This document shows positions 1-7,974 of a stretch of DNA of 46,505 nt, piece by piece. The stretch's first letter is position 1. Each line of letters begins with the position of its first letter. The notes under the pieces are model-generated. The model saw only the letters and a program-made list of their open reading frames with translations. It did no database searches and was not told where the DNA came from. The translations under genes and the position numbers were made by a program. This stretch comes from CAVTUU01 sp045804965. Lineage in GTDB: Bacteria > Chloroflexota > Chloroflexia > Thermomicrobiales > UBA6265. Where the stretch lies: positions 1 through 46,505 of the forward strand of contig JBJMMD010000057.1 in assembly GCA_045804965.1 (NCBI GenBank), written 5' to 3'.

Positions 1-1
1 G

Positions 2-151
2 CGGCTCGACACCGTTGGCGGCACCGCACCGGCCGAGAGCTGCGCCGCAGACCACGTCGGCGACGAGGTTCGTCAGCCGTATGAGGCCACCTACGCCTTC
101 TTCTACCCGTCCGCACCCGCGACGCCGGAGGCCGCCACGCCCACCGCTTGA
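2..151 (+). CDS. C-terminal end of a DUF3455-like secreted protein (partial)
   Basis: The second frame is open from the left edge to a TGA at 149-151 and gives 49 residues. It begins LDTVGGTAPAESC, then has a CAADHVG stretch, a PYEATYAFFYP segment and a Thr/Pro/Ala-rich tail. The order 'TVGG.AP..C....VG....PY.A.Y.FY' is what I remember from the C-terminus of DUF3455 proteins, which are secreted proteins of unknown function. The low-complexity TPEAATPT tail resembles tails of other surface proteins in this window. The start lies outside the window. The family call rests on a short stretch, so it is moderate. Confidence 0.6.
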   Translation, partial: RLDTVGGTAPAESCAADHVGDEVRQPYEATYAFFYPSAPATPEAATPTA

Positions 152-223
152 GCCGGCCAACTGTCCCGTCAGAGCTGCGGTCCGGCGACCGTGCAGGATC
201 TCGACGGTTAGCATGCCATCCGC

Positions 224-253
224 GCGACTGCGGTTCGACCGAACCGCAGTCGC
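224..253. repeat. Perfect 14-bp inverted repeat with a 2-base loop
   Basis: Bases 224-237 and 240-253 are exact reverse complements separated by two bases. The hairpin lies about 70 bp after the stop of the DUF3455-like gene and about 260 bp before the VOC gene. No T-run follows on either strand, so it is not a standard intrinsic terminator; a rho-assisted terminator, processing site or protein-binding palindrome are all possible. The rest of 152-512 holds nothing else I can support. Confidence 0.6.
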
Positions 254-512
254 AACGCCCTCGGAGGCGAAGCGTCCAAACGAGGGTGGGACCGATCACG
301 TGAGAGTGTTGGAGGTGGCACGCCCTACGGCTCGATCGGCGTCGTCGTCAACTGCCCGATCGTCTAGCGATTCTTGTAGCCGCCGGTGGCCATCGAAGTT
401 CCGCTATCGGCGGGTCGGGTCCGGGGCGTGGTGTCCCGGACCCGGCCGTCGACGAGCACGCGCAGGCGTGCCCAGCGCGACCGGAAAGGTCGCCGTATGA
501 GAGAGGCCCCCC

Positions 513-1022
513 ATGATCCTCGGCTTATTCGAGACGCACATCGACGTTGCGGACCTGGACCGCGCCAGGCGCTTCTACGGAGAAACACTCGGGCTGGAGT
601 TCGGCTTGCTCGACCAGGAGCGCCGAGTCGCCTTCTACTGGGTCGGTTCCCGCGGGGAATCAATGCTCGGACTCTGGGAAACGCCCGCCGCGCAGGTTGT
701 GCCGCGGCACTTCGCCTTCCGCGCCGGCATCGAAGACATCCTGACCCGCGCCGTGCCCTATCTGAAGGAGCGCGGCCTGCCAGCCCAGAACTTCCTCAAC
801 GACGGCACCGAACGGCCGATGGTCTTCGGCTGGATGCCGGCCCTCGCCATCTACTTCCCCGATCCGGATGGCCACTCCCTCGAATTCATCGGGATGCTGC
901 CGGAAGAACCGCGCCCGGAACTCGGCGTCGTGTCATGGGATCAGTGGCAGCGCTTGCATCGTCGTTCGGCATGTGGCAACCAATCGCACCAGAGGAAGGA
1001 GCATGACGATGCTTCGAGGTGA
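513..1022 (+). CDS. VOC (glyoxalase/bleomycin-resistance fold) family protein
   Basis: A 169-residue protein opening with the typical VOC first strand and helix (THIDVADLDRARRFYGETLG). It continues with a central RHFAFR segment and a final FPDPDGHSLEFIG strand. Likely metal ligands are His9, His66 and Glu124, spaced as in single-domain VOC enzymes such as glyoxalase I, fosfomycin-resistance and dioxygenase relatives. The substrate cannot be told from the sequence. The last 40 residues are polar and lie beyond the fold. The 3' end overlaps the start of the following GNAT gene by 20 bp, so the two are probably translated from one mRNA. Confidence 0.85.
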   Translation: MILGLFETHIDVADLDRARRFYGETLGLEFGLLDQERRVAFYWVGSRGESMLGLWETPAAQVVPRHFAFRAGIEDILTRAVPYLKERGLPAQNFLNDGTERPMVFGWMPALAIYFPDPDGHSLEFIGMLPEEPRPELGVVSWDQWQRLHRRSACGNQSHQRKEHDDASR

Positions 1023-1623
1023 ACGGGTGCTCTTGCGGGCCATGAGGCGCGATGATCTCACCAGGCAATGGGAGTTCAACAACGACCTCGATTATGAGCT
1101 CGCTGGCGGCGGCGACCCGCCGATGCCGCAGTCGCTCGAACGTCTGCAGGCCGATTTCGACCGCGAGGCCGCCAAGGGCGGCAGAGACGACGCGACATTC
1201 GCGATCGAGGTCGATGGCAAATACATCGGCGGCTGCGGCCTCTTCGATGTCAATGAGACCGCTCGTACCTGCGAGCTTGGCATCGGGATCGGCGACAAGG
1301 CGTATTGGGGACAAGGCTACGGCCGCGAAGCGGTCCGCCTTCTCGTCGACTACGCATTCCGCTATCGCAACTTCCACAAAGTCTCGCTGTGGGTGCACGC
1401 CGCCAACGAGCGGGCGATCCGGTCGTATCAGGCCGTGGGGTTCGTGGAGGAGGGACGCCTCCGCCAGCACGTCTGGAGCAACGGCTGCTACGACGATGTC
1501 ATCCACATGGGCGTCCTGCGCGAAGAATGGGAAGCGAACGCGCGGGACGGAGATGGAGCGGGGAGCGTCAGCGAGCGACAAACGCAACTGACCGTGCAAG
1601 CGAGCAACGATGACCAAGCATGA
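1003..1623 (+). CDS. RimJ/RimL-type GNAT N-acetyltransferase
   Basis: A 206-residue protein with the RimJ/L layout: an N-terminal LRGERVLLRAM strand, a DVNETARTCELGIGIGD strand pair, the acetyl-CoA loop GQGYGREAV (motif A), then a VHAANERAIRSYQAVGF helix and an EEGRLRQHVW strand. It should move an acetyl group from acetyl-CoA to an amine such as a protein N-terminus, antibiotic or polyamine; the acceptor is unknown. I chose the ATG at 1003 because AGAGGAAGGA lies just upstream and the fold starts there, although the frame is open further upstream. It overlaps the VOC gene. The last 30 residues are probably disordered. Confidence 0.88.
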   Translation: MTMLRGERVLLRAMRRDDLTRQWEFNNDLDYELAGGGDPPMPQSLERLQADFDREAAKGGRDDATFAIEVDGKYIGGCGLFDVNETARTCELGIGIGDKAYWGQGYGREAVRLLVDYAFRYRNFHKVSLWVHAANERAIRSYQAVGFVEEGRLRQHVWSNGCYDDVIHMGVLREEWEANARDGDGAGSVSERQTQLTVQASNDDQA

Positions 1624-1686
1624 TGACGCTGACGACCGAGATCTGGCTCTTTTTCTGATCGTTTATTCGAGCGACGGAGTAGCGTC

Positions 1687-2971
1687 TTATGTTGCGGTTG
1701 ACGGTCGCTGTTCGGGCGCCGAGAGGGGGACCGCGCCCGTGAAAACCCGAACGGCGACGATGGCGACGCCAACCAGCAGCAAACCGGTGACGGCGAAAGC
1801 GAGCCGGAAACCGAACACGGCCGCCAACGACGCTCCACTGAGCGGACCGATGAACCCGCCGATCGAGGCGGCGGCCGCGAGCACGCCATACAGCACCCCG
1901 CGGCGTTCGGGCGGCGTCGCATTCGCGGCGATTGCGTTCGCGCTTGGGATTAAGCCGCCGGCGGCGACGCCGAAGCAACCTTGCAGCGTGATGAGCTGCC
2001 ACGATTCGTGCACGAGCGCCATCGGTAGATAGAGCACCCCCGCGCCCAGCGCACACCAGAACAAGATCGGACGGTGTCCTCGCCGGTCGCCGAGCTTGCC
2101 GAGCCAGACGGCTGAAATGGCGCTCGTCAGTCCGAGCATCCCGAGCGCCAAGCCCGCAAGCAATGACGAGCGCTTGTCGCTGATCGTTGGTTCAATGTGT
2201 TCGGTAAAGAGCGGTATGAGCGGCTGGACTGCCGATGACGCGAGACGAACACAGATCATGACGCCGATCATCGTCAGCATCAGCGAGCCTGCCAGCCACG
2301 TCGTCGACGAGCGGAATGCCCGCAAACCGCGCTCCGGTCCCCGCGGTACGGGGGTGAAATCCTCGTGCACGAAAAGAGGACGATGACGCCGGCGCTCCCG
2401 AGCAGCGCGGCCGACACCGCGAAGGTCGGCCGGTAACCGATTTGGTCCGCCAGCAGACCGCCGAAGAGCGGGCAGGGGGATGCACCGGAAAAGACCGCGG
2501 TTTGCACCAGCCCCAGGCTGTAGCCGAGCCGTGCCTTCGGCGAGGCTGCGGCGACGAGCGCAGTCGACGCCGTCACAGTCCCGGTGAACGCACCTTCGAC
2601 GAACCGCAAAGCGAGGAGATGCCATGGCGCAGTGGCAAGGCCCATGGGGCCGACGGTGAATGTCGCCGCGAACATCGACCGCAGCAGCATCGGTTTGCGG
2701 CCATAGCGGTCGGAGAGAACGCCCCAAAACGGCGCCGTGATCGCCCTCACTCCGGCCCCACCGGCGTTGATCAGTCCCGACCAGAGCGTCGCCTGGTTGC
2801 CGGAATCGGCGCCGAGATCCTTCAGGAAAAGGGCAAGAACGGGGCGCGGAGACTGAATCCGATGATCGCCAGCGTCTGCGCGATCACAACCGCATAAAGC
2901 GTCCGCCGCCACGCCTGCTGTAGCGGCCGCAACTCACTTATCTCTGCGGACTCTCCCGCTCCCTCTTCCAT
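1687..2971 (-). pseudogene. MFS drug/sugar exporter interrupted by two frameshifts
   Basis: Read on the minus strand from the ATG at 2971, the product begins MEEGAGESAEISELRPLQ and enters the first membrane helix. The frame is lost at an A4 run (plus 2827-2830), continues in a second frame that carries the MFS motif GVLSDRYGRKP, is lost again at an A4 run (2372-2375), and finishes in a third frame with GKLGDRRGHRP. About 12 helices are recognisable overall, so this was a complete 12-TM major facilitator, probably an efflux pump. Adding one base to each A4 run rebuilds FLPFFLKDLG and VLFFVHEDF, ordinary MFS sequences. It is either a recent pseudogene or an intact gene with two homopolymer sequencing errors. 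It converges on the GNAT gene. Confidence 0.8.
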
Positions 2972-3322
2972 CTGTCGGAGAGTTTAAGTGCGTCTTGACA
3001 ATGTGGCAAACGGAATGGGAGTGCTGTGAACGCCACTCGGTTGGAAGTTGGATGAGATAATTTGCGGCAATCGACCGTAGTCCCATCCATCGGCCAATCA
3101 ACTTCGTTCAGGCTGGATGGCTACACTGAGCGGTGAATGCTTTTCACGTCACAAGCGAGATTCTCCGTTAGCTAGATGAGGAGGAGATTCGTTTCCAGTG
3201 AAGCAGATTCTTATTGAATTCAATATGGATCTCGACAGAGCCTCCCAAGTTCGAATGGCGAAACGGTCAACTAAGGCGGGGCACACGCGAAAAAACCGTC
3301 GATCGAACAAAGGGTTCGCAAC

Positions 3323-3757
3323 ATGGACCTTGAATGGGACGATTCATTGTGGATGGTCGCGAGATTGCGGCTAAATGGCTCGGATCTGTTCTTGTCTCGG
3401 GTTGATAGCATTTCCAAACTAGGAGAATTGGTCAATGTATTGAAAATGGCCTGCGACGGCATGACCGCCCTGCAACAAACTGCAAGATCGAATGAGTCGG
3501 CGTTTCGCGTGCCCGATCAAGGCGGGTTGACTTTTCGAAAGCACGGCGAAGACGTGCACGTCGAGTATGTGCACGCAATCGGTTACGAGCCGAGGAGTGC
3601 AATCGTCCCATTTATAGATTTGTATTTAGCCTGGGAAGTATGCTCAGAGGACGTGCGCACCCAATTTCTCGATGCGATACCTGAACTGGTTGGTCATCGA
3701 GACTATGGTGGATGGTTGCGGGACGGCCTTGCTCATTTTGGACGCCGACCATACTAA
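3323..3757 (+). CDS. Hypothetical protein, AT-rich orphan
   Basis: A 144-residue acidic protein with no signal peptide or membrane segment and no family I recognise. It starts MDLEWDDSLWMVARLRL and has a central EDVHVEYVHAIGYEP strand region and a Trp/Gly-rich end. AAAGGG about 9 bases before the ATG is a fair ribosome site. Unlike its neighbours it uses AT-rich codons (TTA, TTG, AAA) and sits in an AT-richer island of roughly 3.0-3.95 kb, which suggests recent acquisition. Size and composition resemble orphan immunity-type proteins of toxin systems, but this is only an analogy. The 350 bp before it (2972-3322) holds no other supported gene. Confidence 0.6.
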   Translation: MDLEWDDSLWMVARLRLNGSDLFLSRVDSISKLGELVNVLKMACDGMTALQQTARSNESAFRVPDQGGLTFRKHGEDVHVEYVHAIGYEPRSAIVPFIDLYLAWEVCSEDVRTQFLDAIPELVGHRDYGGWLRDGLAHFGRRPY

Positions 3758-3941
3758 ATCACGGCTGCGCCCGATTTTGGACCGAAGCTAACGTGAGGAT
3801 CACCCGTGCGTGACTCACGCAGATCCGTTACTCCTGCTTGGATTCAGCAGAGGGATTCATCGTTCGTCGATTCGGATGCCTAAATGCCCTAACTGGTTGT
3901 TAGATGCGATTTCGCTTTGTTGAAGATGCCCAACTACCCAC

Positions 3942-4451
3942 TTAGCTCGTCAGAATCTCCTGGATCCATTCGGTGTGTTCGCGGTCGTGTTCGGACGAGT
4001 TTCCGGCGAGCGATTGGATGACGGGGGTTTGGTTATCGGGGTCGGTGGGTTGGTAGAAGCTGTAGGGTTTGTGCAGGTCGTCGTCGGTGAGGGCATCAAC
4101 CGCCGCGATCGTCGAGGCCCGGACTTGGCGGAACTCGGCGAGAACGTCGGCCAGCGGGCGATCGGCGTCCCGTTTGCGGACCTCCTCGTTGCTGACATCT
4201 TCATCAGCTTCATTGAACAGCTCGTCGCTCACCCCAACGGCGGCGGCGCGATTCTCGCCGGCAAGTAAGGCGAGGCCGGATCGCTCCCAGGCGGCGAGGT
4301 GGGCGAGGTGGTCCTTCACCGACCATCCCTCCGGACCCGGACGGGTGAGCTCTTCGTCCGAACGCCCCACGATGACATCCTCAAGCGCGTGCCGGTCGGC
4401 GGTCAGGTGATGCAAGAAATCGGCTTTGGTTTGGACTGTTTGTTCGGTCAT
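3942..4451 (-). CDS. DinB-like / ClbS-DfsB family four-helix-bundle protein
   Basis: A 169-residue helical protein. The stretch GWSVKDHLAHLAAWERSG (about residues 43-60) and the C-terminal SSEHDREHTEWIQ are the marks of the DinB/YfiT/ClbS-DfsB superfamily. Its His residues (here His48 and probably those of the EHDREH motif) bind a metal and a thiol or other substrate. ClbS relatives are resistance or detoxification proteins, but the target here is unknown. Start: ATG at 4451 is preceded by GGAGGG at good spacing, although the frame stays open to 4553. It is monocistronic, with repeats A and C upstream. A second, more distant member of the superfamily lies at 14547-15416. Confidence 0.85.
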   Translation of the reverse strand: MTEQTVQTKADFLHHLTADRHALEDVIVGRSDEELTRPGPEGWSVKDHLAHLAAWERSGLALLAGENRAAAVGVSDELFNEADEDVSNEEVRKRDADRPLADVLAEFRQVRASTIAAVDALTDDDLHKPYSFYQPTDPDNQTPVIQSLAGNSSEHDREHTEWIQEILTS

Positions 4452-4534
4452 GGTCTTCCCTCCGCGCTTCGCTGTCAGATGTTGACGTGTCTTTGATGGA
4501 AACGACGGAATGGGCGTTATTGTGAGATTCGGAG

Positions 4535-4551
4535 GGCGCACGCCGTGCGCC
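4535..4551. repeat. Family C palindromic repeat (GGCGCACGCCGTGCGCC)
   Basis: A 17-bp near-perfect palindrome followed by an ACTACGG tail. The same core recurs at 44824-44845 and 44901-44922 and in diverged form at 19504-19527 and 19579-19601. It is always intergenic. Confidence 0.7.
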
Positions 4552-4582
4552 ACTACGGAGAACGGGCCGCGTGCTTCCTTCG

Positions 4583-4632
4583 TCAGCCCTGGAAGGGCTT
4601 CGTGTTTCGTAGCCCGGGGTTTGAACCCCGGG
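4583..4632 (+). repeat. Family A repeat (two adjacent hairpins)
   Basis: CAGCCCTGGAAGGGCTTCG is followed by a CCCGGGG hairpin with a TTTGAA loop. Both halves are self-complementary. Diverged copies lie at about 13630, 33955, 38843, 43392 and, inverted, 44758. The second half superficially resembles a tRNA T-arm, but no tRNA surrounds it. Confidence 0.7.
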
Positions 4633-4702
4633 ATTTTCCGTATCGAGCCAATGTGCCGTACGATGCATTGGAGACAAACCGCACGAGCAATGGAGGTGGC
4701 GC

Positions 4703-5035
4703 ATGACCGACGACGAGCTTAGTGACCGGCCCGAAGAAGAACCGGGGTTTCAGCCGGAGATTGAATGGCGCTTCCTCGAGGGCGACGATGTGGTCGGCCG
4801 CGATGACGAAGACATCGGCATTGTCGTCGGCTTCCATCCGGAAGACCCTGAGAACGGGATGCCCGATTATCTCCTCGTCGAGCACGGCGGCATCTTCGGG
4901 TCGAACAATCTCTATATCCCGTTTGCCGCGGTCGATCATTACGACGTCGACCGGATCATCCTCCGGGTCAGCAGCGCCGACGTGGCGAACCAAGGCTGGG
5001 ACGTCGAACCGCCGGGGGTCGGGGCGGAGGACTAA
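4703..5035 (+). CDS. PRC-barrel-like / DUF2171-like protein
   Basis: A 110-residue very acidic cytoplasmic protein. The core DVVGRDDEDIGIVVGF, then YLLVEHGGIFGSNNLYIPFAAVD, then a strand ending in NQGWDVEPP follows the pattern of DUF2171/PRC-barrel stress proteins. In these a small beta barrel ('G..VVG.DG..VG.V') is followed by 'YIP..A' and a C-terminal 'GWD.PP'. The role is unknown; relatives are often stress-linked or attached to photosynthetic or RNA-processing proteins. GGAGGTGGC precedes the ATG. Its stop overlaps the stop of the convergent zinc-ribbon gene by 4 bp. Confidence 0.65.
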   Translation: MTDDELSDRPEEEPGFQPEIEWRFLEGDDVVGRDDEDIGIVVGFHPEDPENGMPDYLLVEHGGIFGSNNLYIPFAAVDHYDVDRIILRVSSADVANQGWDVEPPGVGAED

Positions 5036-5859
5036 GCGGCTTTCGGTTTCGTGGCGAGCGAGATTGAGCCGGTGCGGAGACTGATCGCGGTCGGCGTCCG
5101 GTGGAACCGGATCATCAGTGAGTTGAATTGGTTCTCGACGATCGTCGCCAGTTCATCGGGGCTGAGGATTTGACCTGCCGGGCCGCTGACCTCGGGATTC
5201 GTGATCTCAAGCTTGCCCCCGGTGATCTTGGCCCCTCCAGAGTACGTGCTGGTTGTGCCGTAGGCGTCGACCGAGACCGAGATCTGCCCCTTCGTGATCG
5301 TCACCTTCGCGTTCTTGAGCGGTTCGTATGCCTTCGCGTGCTGCTTGAGGCTGTGATTGATCTGGTTCTGGGTGACGATGATTTCCCCTGTGTCCTTCAT
5401 TGGCAGGCGACCAACCGCGGCGACCTGTGTCGTGACCGCGTCGGATACTTGGGATTGGACTTGGTCCTGCACGATCGGCCGTCCGGCGAACCAGCCGAAG
5501 ACCCCGAGCACCACGCACACCAGCAGTAGCGCGACAAACCCGAGGAGGAACCCACCCGGACGCCACGGCGCCGCGGGCGCCGGCTTCGCGGCCTTGATCT
5601 CCCATGAGTCGTTGGCGGGGCGGGCGGGGCTGGGCCTGACCGACCATGACTGCGGAGCCGACGAGGTCGCGATGACTTGGGTGTCGTCGAGCGAGCGATC
5701 CGAACCGCCCGCGCTCGTGGCCGCATCCGGAGTCTCGCCCCAAAGACTGGCCAGATCTTCGCGTCGTGGCAATGTCTCGCCGCAGGAACCGCAGAACGCG
5801 GCCGAGATTGGATTCTGAGCTCCGCAGTTCGGGCAGAACGGCCCCGTCGCGTTCTTCAC
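5032..5859 (-). CDS. Zinc-ribbon, single-pass membrane protein with extracytoplasmic domain
   Basis: A 275-residue protein in three parts. Residues 1-30 form a double CxxC zinc ribbon (Cys9, Cys12, Cys23, Cys26). A polar linker runs to about residue 100. One membrane helix follows near 104-127 (GFLLGFVALLLVCVVLGVFG), and then about 145 residues lie outside. The outer part has alternating strands such as TGEIIVTQNQINHSLKQH and AKVTITKGQISVSVDAYG, reminiscent of LmeA/DUF2993 lipid-binding beta-sheet domains; that is a guess from pattern. The zinc ribbon would face the cytoplasm. The gene may be co-transcribed with the HTH/PIN genes just upstream on the same strand (gap 17 bp). Confidence 0.75.
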   Translation of the reverse strand: MKNATGPFCPNCGAQNPISAAFCGSCGETLPRREDLASLWGETPDAATSAGGSDRSLDDTQVIATSSAPQSWSVRPSPARPANDSWEIKAAKPAPAAPWRPGGFLLGFVALLLVCVVLGVFGWFAGRPIVQDQVQSQVSDAVTTQVAAVGRLPMKDTGEIIVTQNQINHSLKQHAKAYEPLKNAKVTITKGQISVSVDAYGTTSTYSGGAKITGGKLEITNPEVSGPAGQILSPDELATIVENQFNSLMIRFHRTPTAISLRTGSISLATKPKAA

Positions 5860-5876
5860 GCGCTCCCTCCGGGTAG

Positions 5877-6305
5877 CTATGGGGATTCCGCTAACACGTT
5901 GGGATCGACCACGAAGGCATCGGTCACGCCGAGCCGGTCCATGATCACCCGGGTGGTGGCGTCGGTGAATGAGTGGACCTGTGGACTGTTCCCCCGCGTC
6001 AGCATCCGCCGCGCCAATTGCTCCTCTTCTTCGCTGACATGATAAATCGGGAGTTTGAACTCACGAAGCCAGCGGCGGGCGATCATCGGCCCGACCCCGA
6101 CGCTGAGGAGGTCGAATGTCTCGTCGACGACGTGATTAGTCGTGAAGAGACGATAGTCGTGGGTCACGAGATCGCGATACGCCTCAACCGCGGCGGTATG
6201 ATTGGCGTCGTCGCGGTCAACCATGGCCACGATCGCGGAAGAATCGACGAAAGCGACGCGCGGACCATCATCTCCGTGGGACGATTGCCCCGATTGATGT
6301 TCCAC
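5877..6305 (-). CDS. PIN-domain ribonuclease toxin (VapC-like)
   Basis: A 142-residue PIN-fold protein with the four acidic residues expected of the Mg-dependent active site: Asp21 in VDSSAIVAMVD, Glu62 in VDETFDLL, Asp115 in SFTDATTRVIM, and Asp129 in LGVTDAFVVD. PIN toxins cleave tRNA, rRNA or mRNA and are held inactive by a cognate antitoxin. It starts with GTG at 6305 immediately after the stop codon of the upstream HTH gene (no intervening base), which points to translational coupling and to a toxin-antitoxin pair. All catalytic residues are present, so it is presumably active, in contrast to the wrecked PIN gene at 9472-9912. Confidence 0.82.
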   Translation of the reverse strand: MEHQSGQSSHGDDGPRVAFVDSSAIVAMVDRDDANHTAAVEAYRDLVTHDYRLFTTNHVVDETFDLLSVGVGPMIARRWLREFKLPIYHVSEEEEQLARRMLTRGNSPQVHSFTDATTRVIMDRLGVTDAFVVDPNVLAESP

Positions 6306-6617
6306 TTAGCGCCTCCACCAGAATGCGCGGCGATATGCGTCTTTCCCGTCGGCGATGTTGCTGCCGCCCCCGGCTCCGATGCCGATTACCGATTCCAACG
6401 GGTTGGTCTCGGCCGCCGGGCGCAACCGTTCAATGAAACTGTGTTGCTCGTGGAGCGCGCTGCGGAACTGTTCCAAATCGGCCACGTTAATGAACCACTG
6501 CCCGCCGATCCGCCGCCCGTTCAGGCGATTCTCACGAAGATAGCGGCGCACTTGTTCGGTTGATCGATCGAGAAACCGTGCCGCCTCGGCGACGCCAAGC
6601 TCTTCCTGCCCATCCAT
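6306..6617 (-). CDS. Helix-turn-helix (MerR/excisionase-type) antitoxin or regulator
   Basis: A protein of about 103 residues whose first 60 carry an excisionase-type winged helix: GVAEAARFLDRSTEQVRRYL, then ENRLNGRRIGGQWFINVADLEQF. The middle (HEQHSFIERLRPAAET) and a Gly-rich tail could contact the toxin. Such HTH_17 proteins commonly pair with PIN toxins as antitoxin and repressor, and the PIN gene starts right at this stop. I prefer the ATG at 6617 because GAGGAA lies about 6 bases before it; the ATG at 6623 is possible. The 244-bp region up to the divergent MBL gene should hold both promoters. Confidence 0.78.
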   Translation of the reverse strand: MDGQEELGVAEAARFLDRSTEQVRRYLRENRLNGRRIGGQWFINVADLEQFRSALHEQHSFIERLRPAAETNPLESVIGIGAGGGSNIADGKDAYRRAFWWRR

Positions 6618-6861
6618 CAGCATTTCCTCTTGGCTCCGTGCGGCCGATATCATGGTTGCAGCCGGAATTGTCGTCGCGCACAACAACGCAAATCCGACTG
6701 CGCACTCGATCAGGTCTCCGTCATTATAAGACCAAGCATCCTTCCAGGGAATAGGCTATGGTTACTGGTTTCCATCGGGCACCCCTCGAGGCTCCTGTCC
6801 GAGAGACGGACGGGTTCTCTCCGGAACGACGAGGAGCGTGCAACCGCGAAGGGAGTCATGA

Positions 6862-7785
6862 GTGACGAACTCCACTCGCCTCAACGATGGCTTGTGGATC
6901 ATCGATCTCGGGTTTCAGGACCGGCACGGGGTGATCGCGGCCTACCTGCTGGCAGATGGCAATGAGGTCGTGCTGGTCGAGACCGGGCCGTCCTCGACGT
7001 TGCCGTCGCTTATTCGGGGCATCAACGACGCCGGATTCGCGGTCCGGGACCTGATGGCGGCGTTCGTCACCCACATTCATCTCGACCACGCCGGCGCGGC
7101 GGGCGTGCTCGCTCGCGAAAACTCGGACCTTGCCGTCTACGTCCATCCCTTCGGCGCCCCGCATTTAGTCGATCCCGCGAAGCTGATCGCCAGCGCGACG
7201 CGGATCTACGGGGAGCGGATGGACGCATTGTGGGGTGAGATCGCCCCGGTTCCGGAGCCGCAAGTGCGTCCGCTCGCCGACGGCGAGACGATCGCCATCG
7301 CCGGCCGCACGTTGACCGCGATCTTCACTCCTGGTCACGCCGATCACCATATCGCCTACGGGGACGCGGCGGCTGGCGACGTTTTCACCGGCGATGTCGG
7401 CGGCATTCGCATGCCCAGCACCGCGTATGTCTGCGCGCCGACCCCGCCCCCGGAGCTCGACCCGCCGGCCTGGGCCCAAAGCGTAGCGCGTCTCCAGACC
7501 CTCAACGCCCGGCGACTGTTGCTGACCCACTATGGCCCGTTCGAGGACGTGGCGTTCCACCTCGCCCAAGTTCTGCCCCACCTCGACGATTTCCTAGCGA
7601 TCGCGGACGCGGCGCTCGCTCGTGGTGCGGATCAGGAGGATTTGACGGGTTTGTTGCATGACCGCATGGCCGTCGAGCTCGGCAATGTCCCCGCCGAAAC
7701 GCTCGTCAATCTCGAATGGGCCACCCCCTCCTACATGGCCGCGCTCGGTCTCACGCGGTACATCACGAAACGGGCGAAGGCATAG
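6862..7785 (+). CDS. MBL-fold metallohydrolase
   Basis: A 307-residue metallo-beta-lactamase-fold enzyme with THIHLDHAGAAG (ligands His71, His73, Asp75, His76), TPGHADHH, FTGDVGG and LLTHYGP in canonical order, giving a dinuclear metal site. No signal peptide, so cytoplasmic. It resembles glyoxalase-II-like and quorum-quenching-like hydrolases of thioesters or lactones; the true substrate is not readable. The start is GTG at 6862, in frame with the fold and preceded by GAAGGGAG; an ATG at 6858 is out of frame. A family B repeat follows the stop. Confidence 0.87.
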   Translation: MTNSTRLNDGLWIIDLGFQDRHGVIAAYLLADGNEVVLVETGPSSTLPSLIRGINDAGFAVRDLMAAFVTHIHLDHAGAAGVLARENSDLAVYVHPFGAPHLVDPAKLIASATRIYGERMDALWGEIAPVPEPQVRPLADGETIAIAGRTLTAIFTPGHADHHIAYGDAAAGDVFTGDVGGIRMPSTAYVCAPTPPPELDPPAWAQSVARLQTLNARRLLLTHYGPFEDVAFHLAQVLPHLDDFLAIADAALARGADQEDLTGLLHDRMAVELGNVPAETLVNLEWATPSYMAALGLTRYITKRAKA

Positions 7786-7810
7786 GCCGATTCACGTCCG
7801 GCCCGAAGGC

Positions 7811-7942
7811 AACCCTCACCCGGCGCTCACGGGCCACCCTCTCCCTGATGCGCAGGGCGAGGGAATGAAACCAGCACCGCACCCCTCTCCCTTCGTTAAA
7901 AGGGAGAGGGGTTGGAGGTGAGGGGCGCCTCTGGGTGAGGGG
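7811..7942. repeat. Family B repeat (CCCTCACCC ... GGGTGAGGG), compound copy
   Basis: An outer pair CCCTCACC / GGGTGAGG encloses two inner pairs of CCCTCTCCC / GGGAGAGGG. Both strands can fold into long hairpins. Copies occur at seven intergenic places in the window. It lies between the MBL stop and the convergent RNHCP stop, where it could end transcription from both sides. Confidence 0.75.
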
Positions 7943-7974
7943 CGCCTCTCCAGTTGAAACCGACAATCCCAACA

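Noticed and set aside
3198..3377. 59-codon frame starting with GTG (KQILIEFNMDLDRASQ)
   Set aside because: It overlaps the start of the better-supported gene at 3323 in another frame and its ribosome site is badly spaced.
4613..4632. Sequence resembling a tRNA T-arm (GGGGTTTGAACCCC)
   Set aside because: No acceptor, D or anticodon arms surround it, and it is the second half of the family A repeat.
7811..7942. CRISPR-like appearance of repeated CCCTCTCCC units
   Set aside because: Units are inverted and unevenly spaced, with no regular repeat-spacer pattern and no cas genes nearby.
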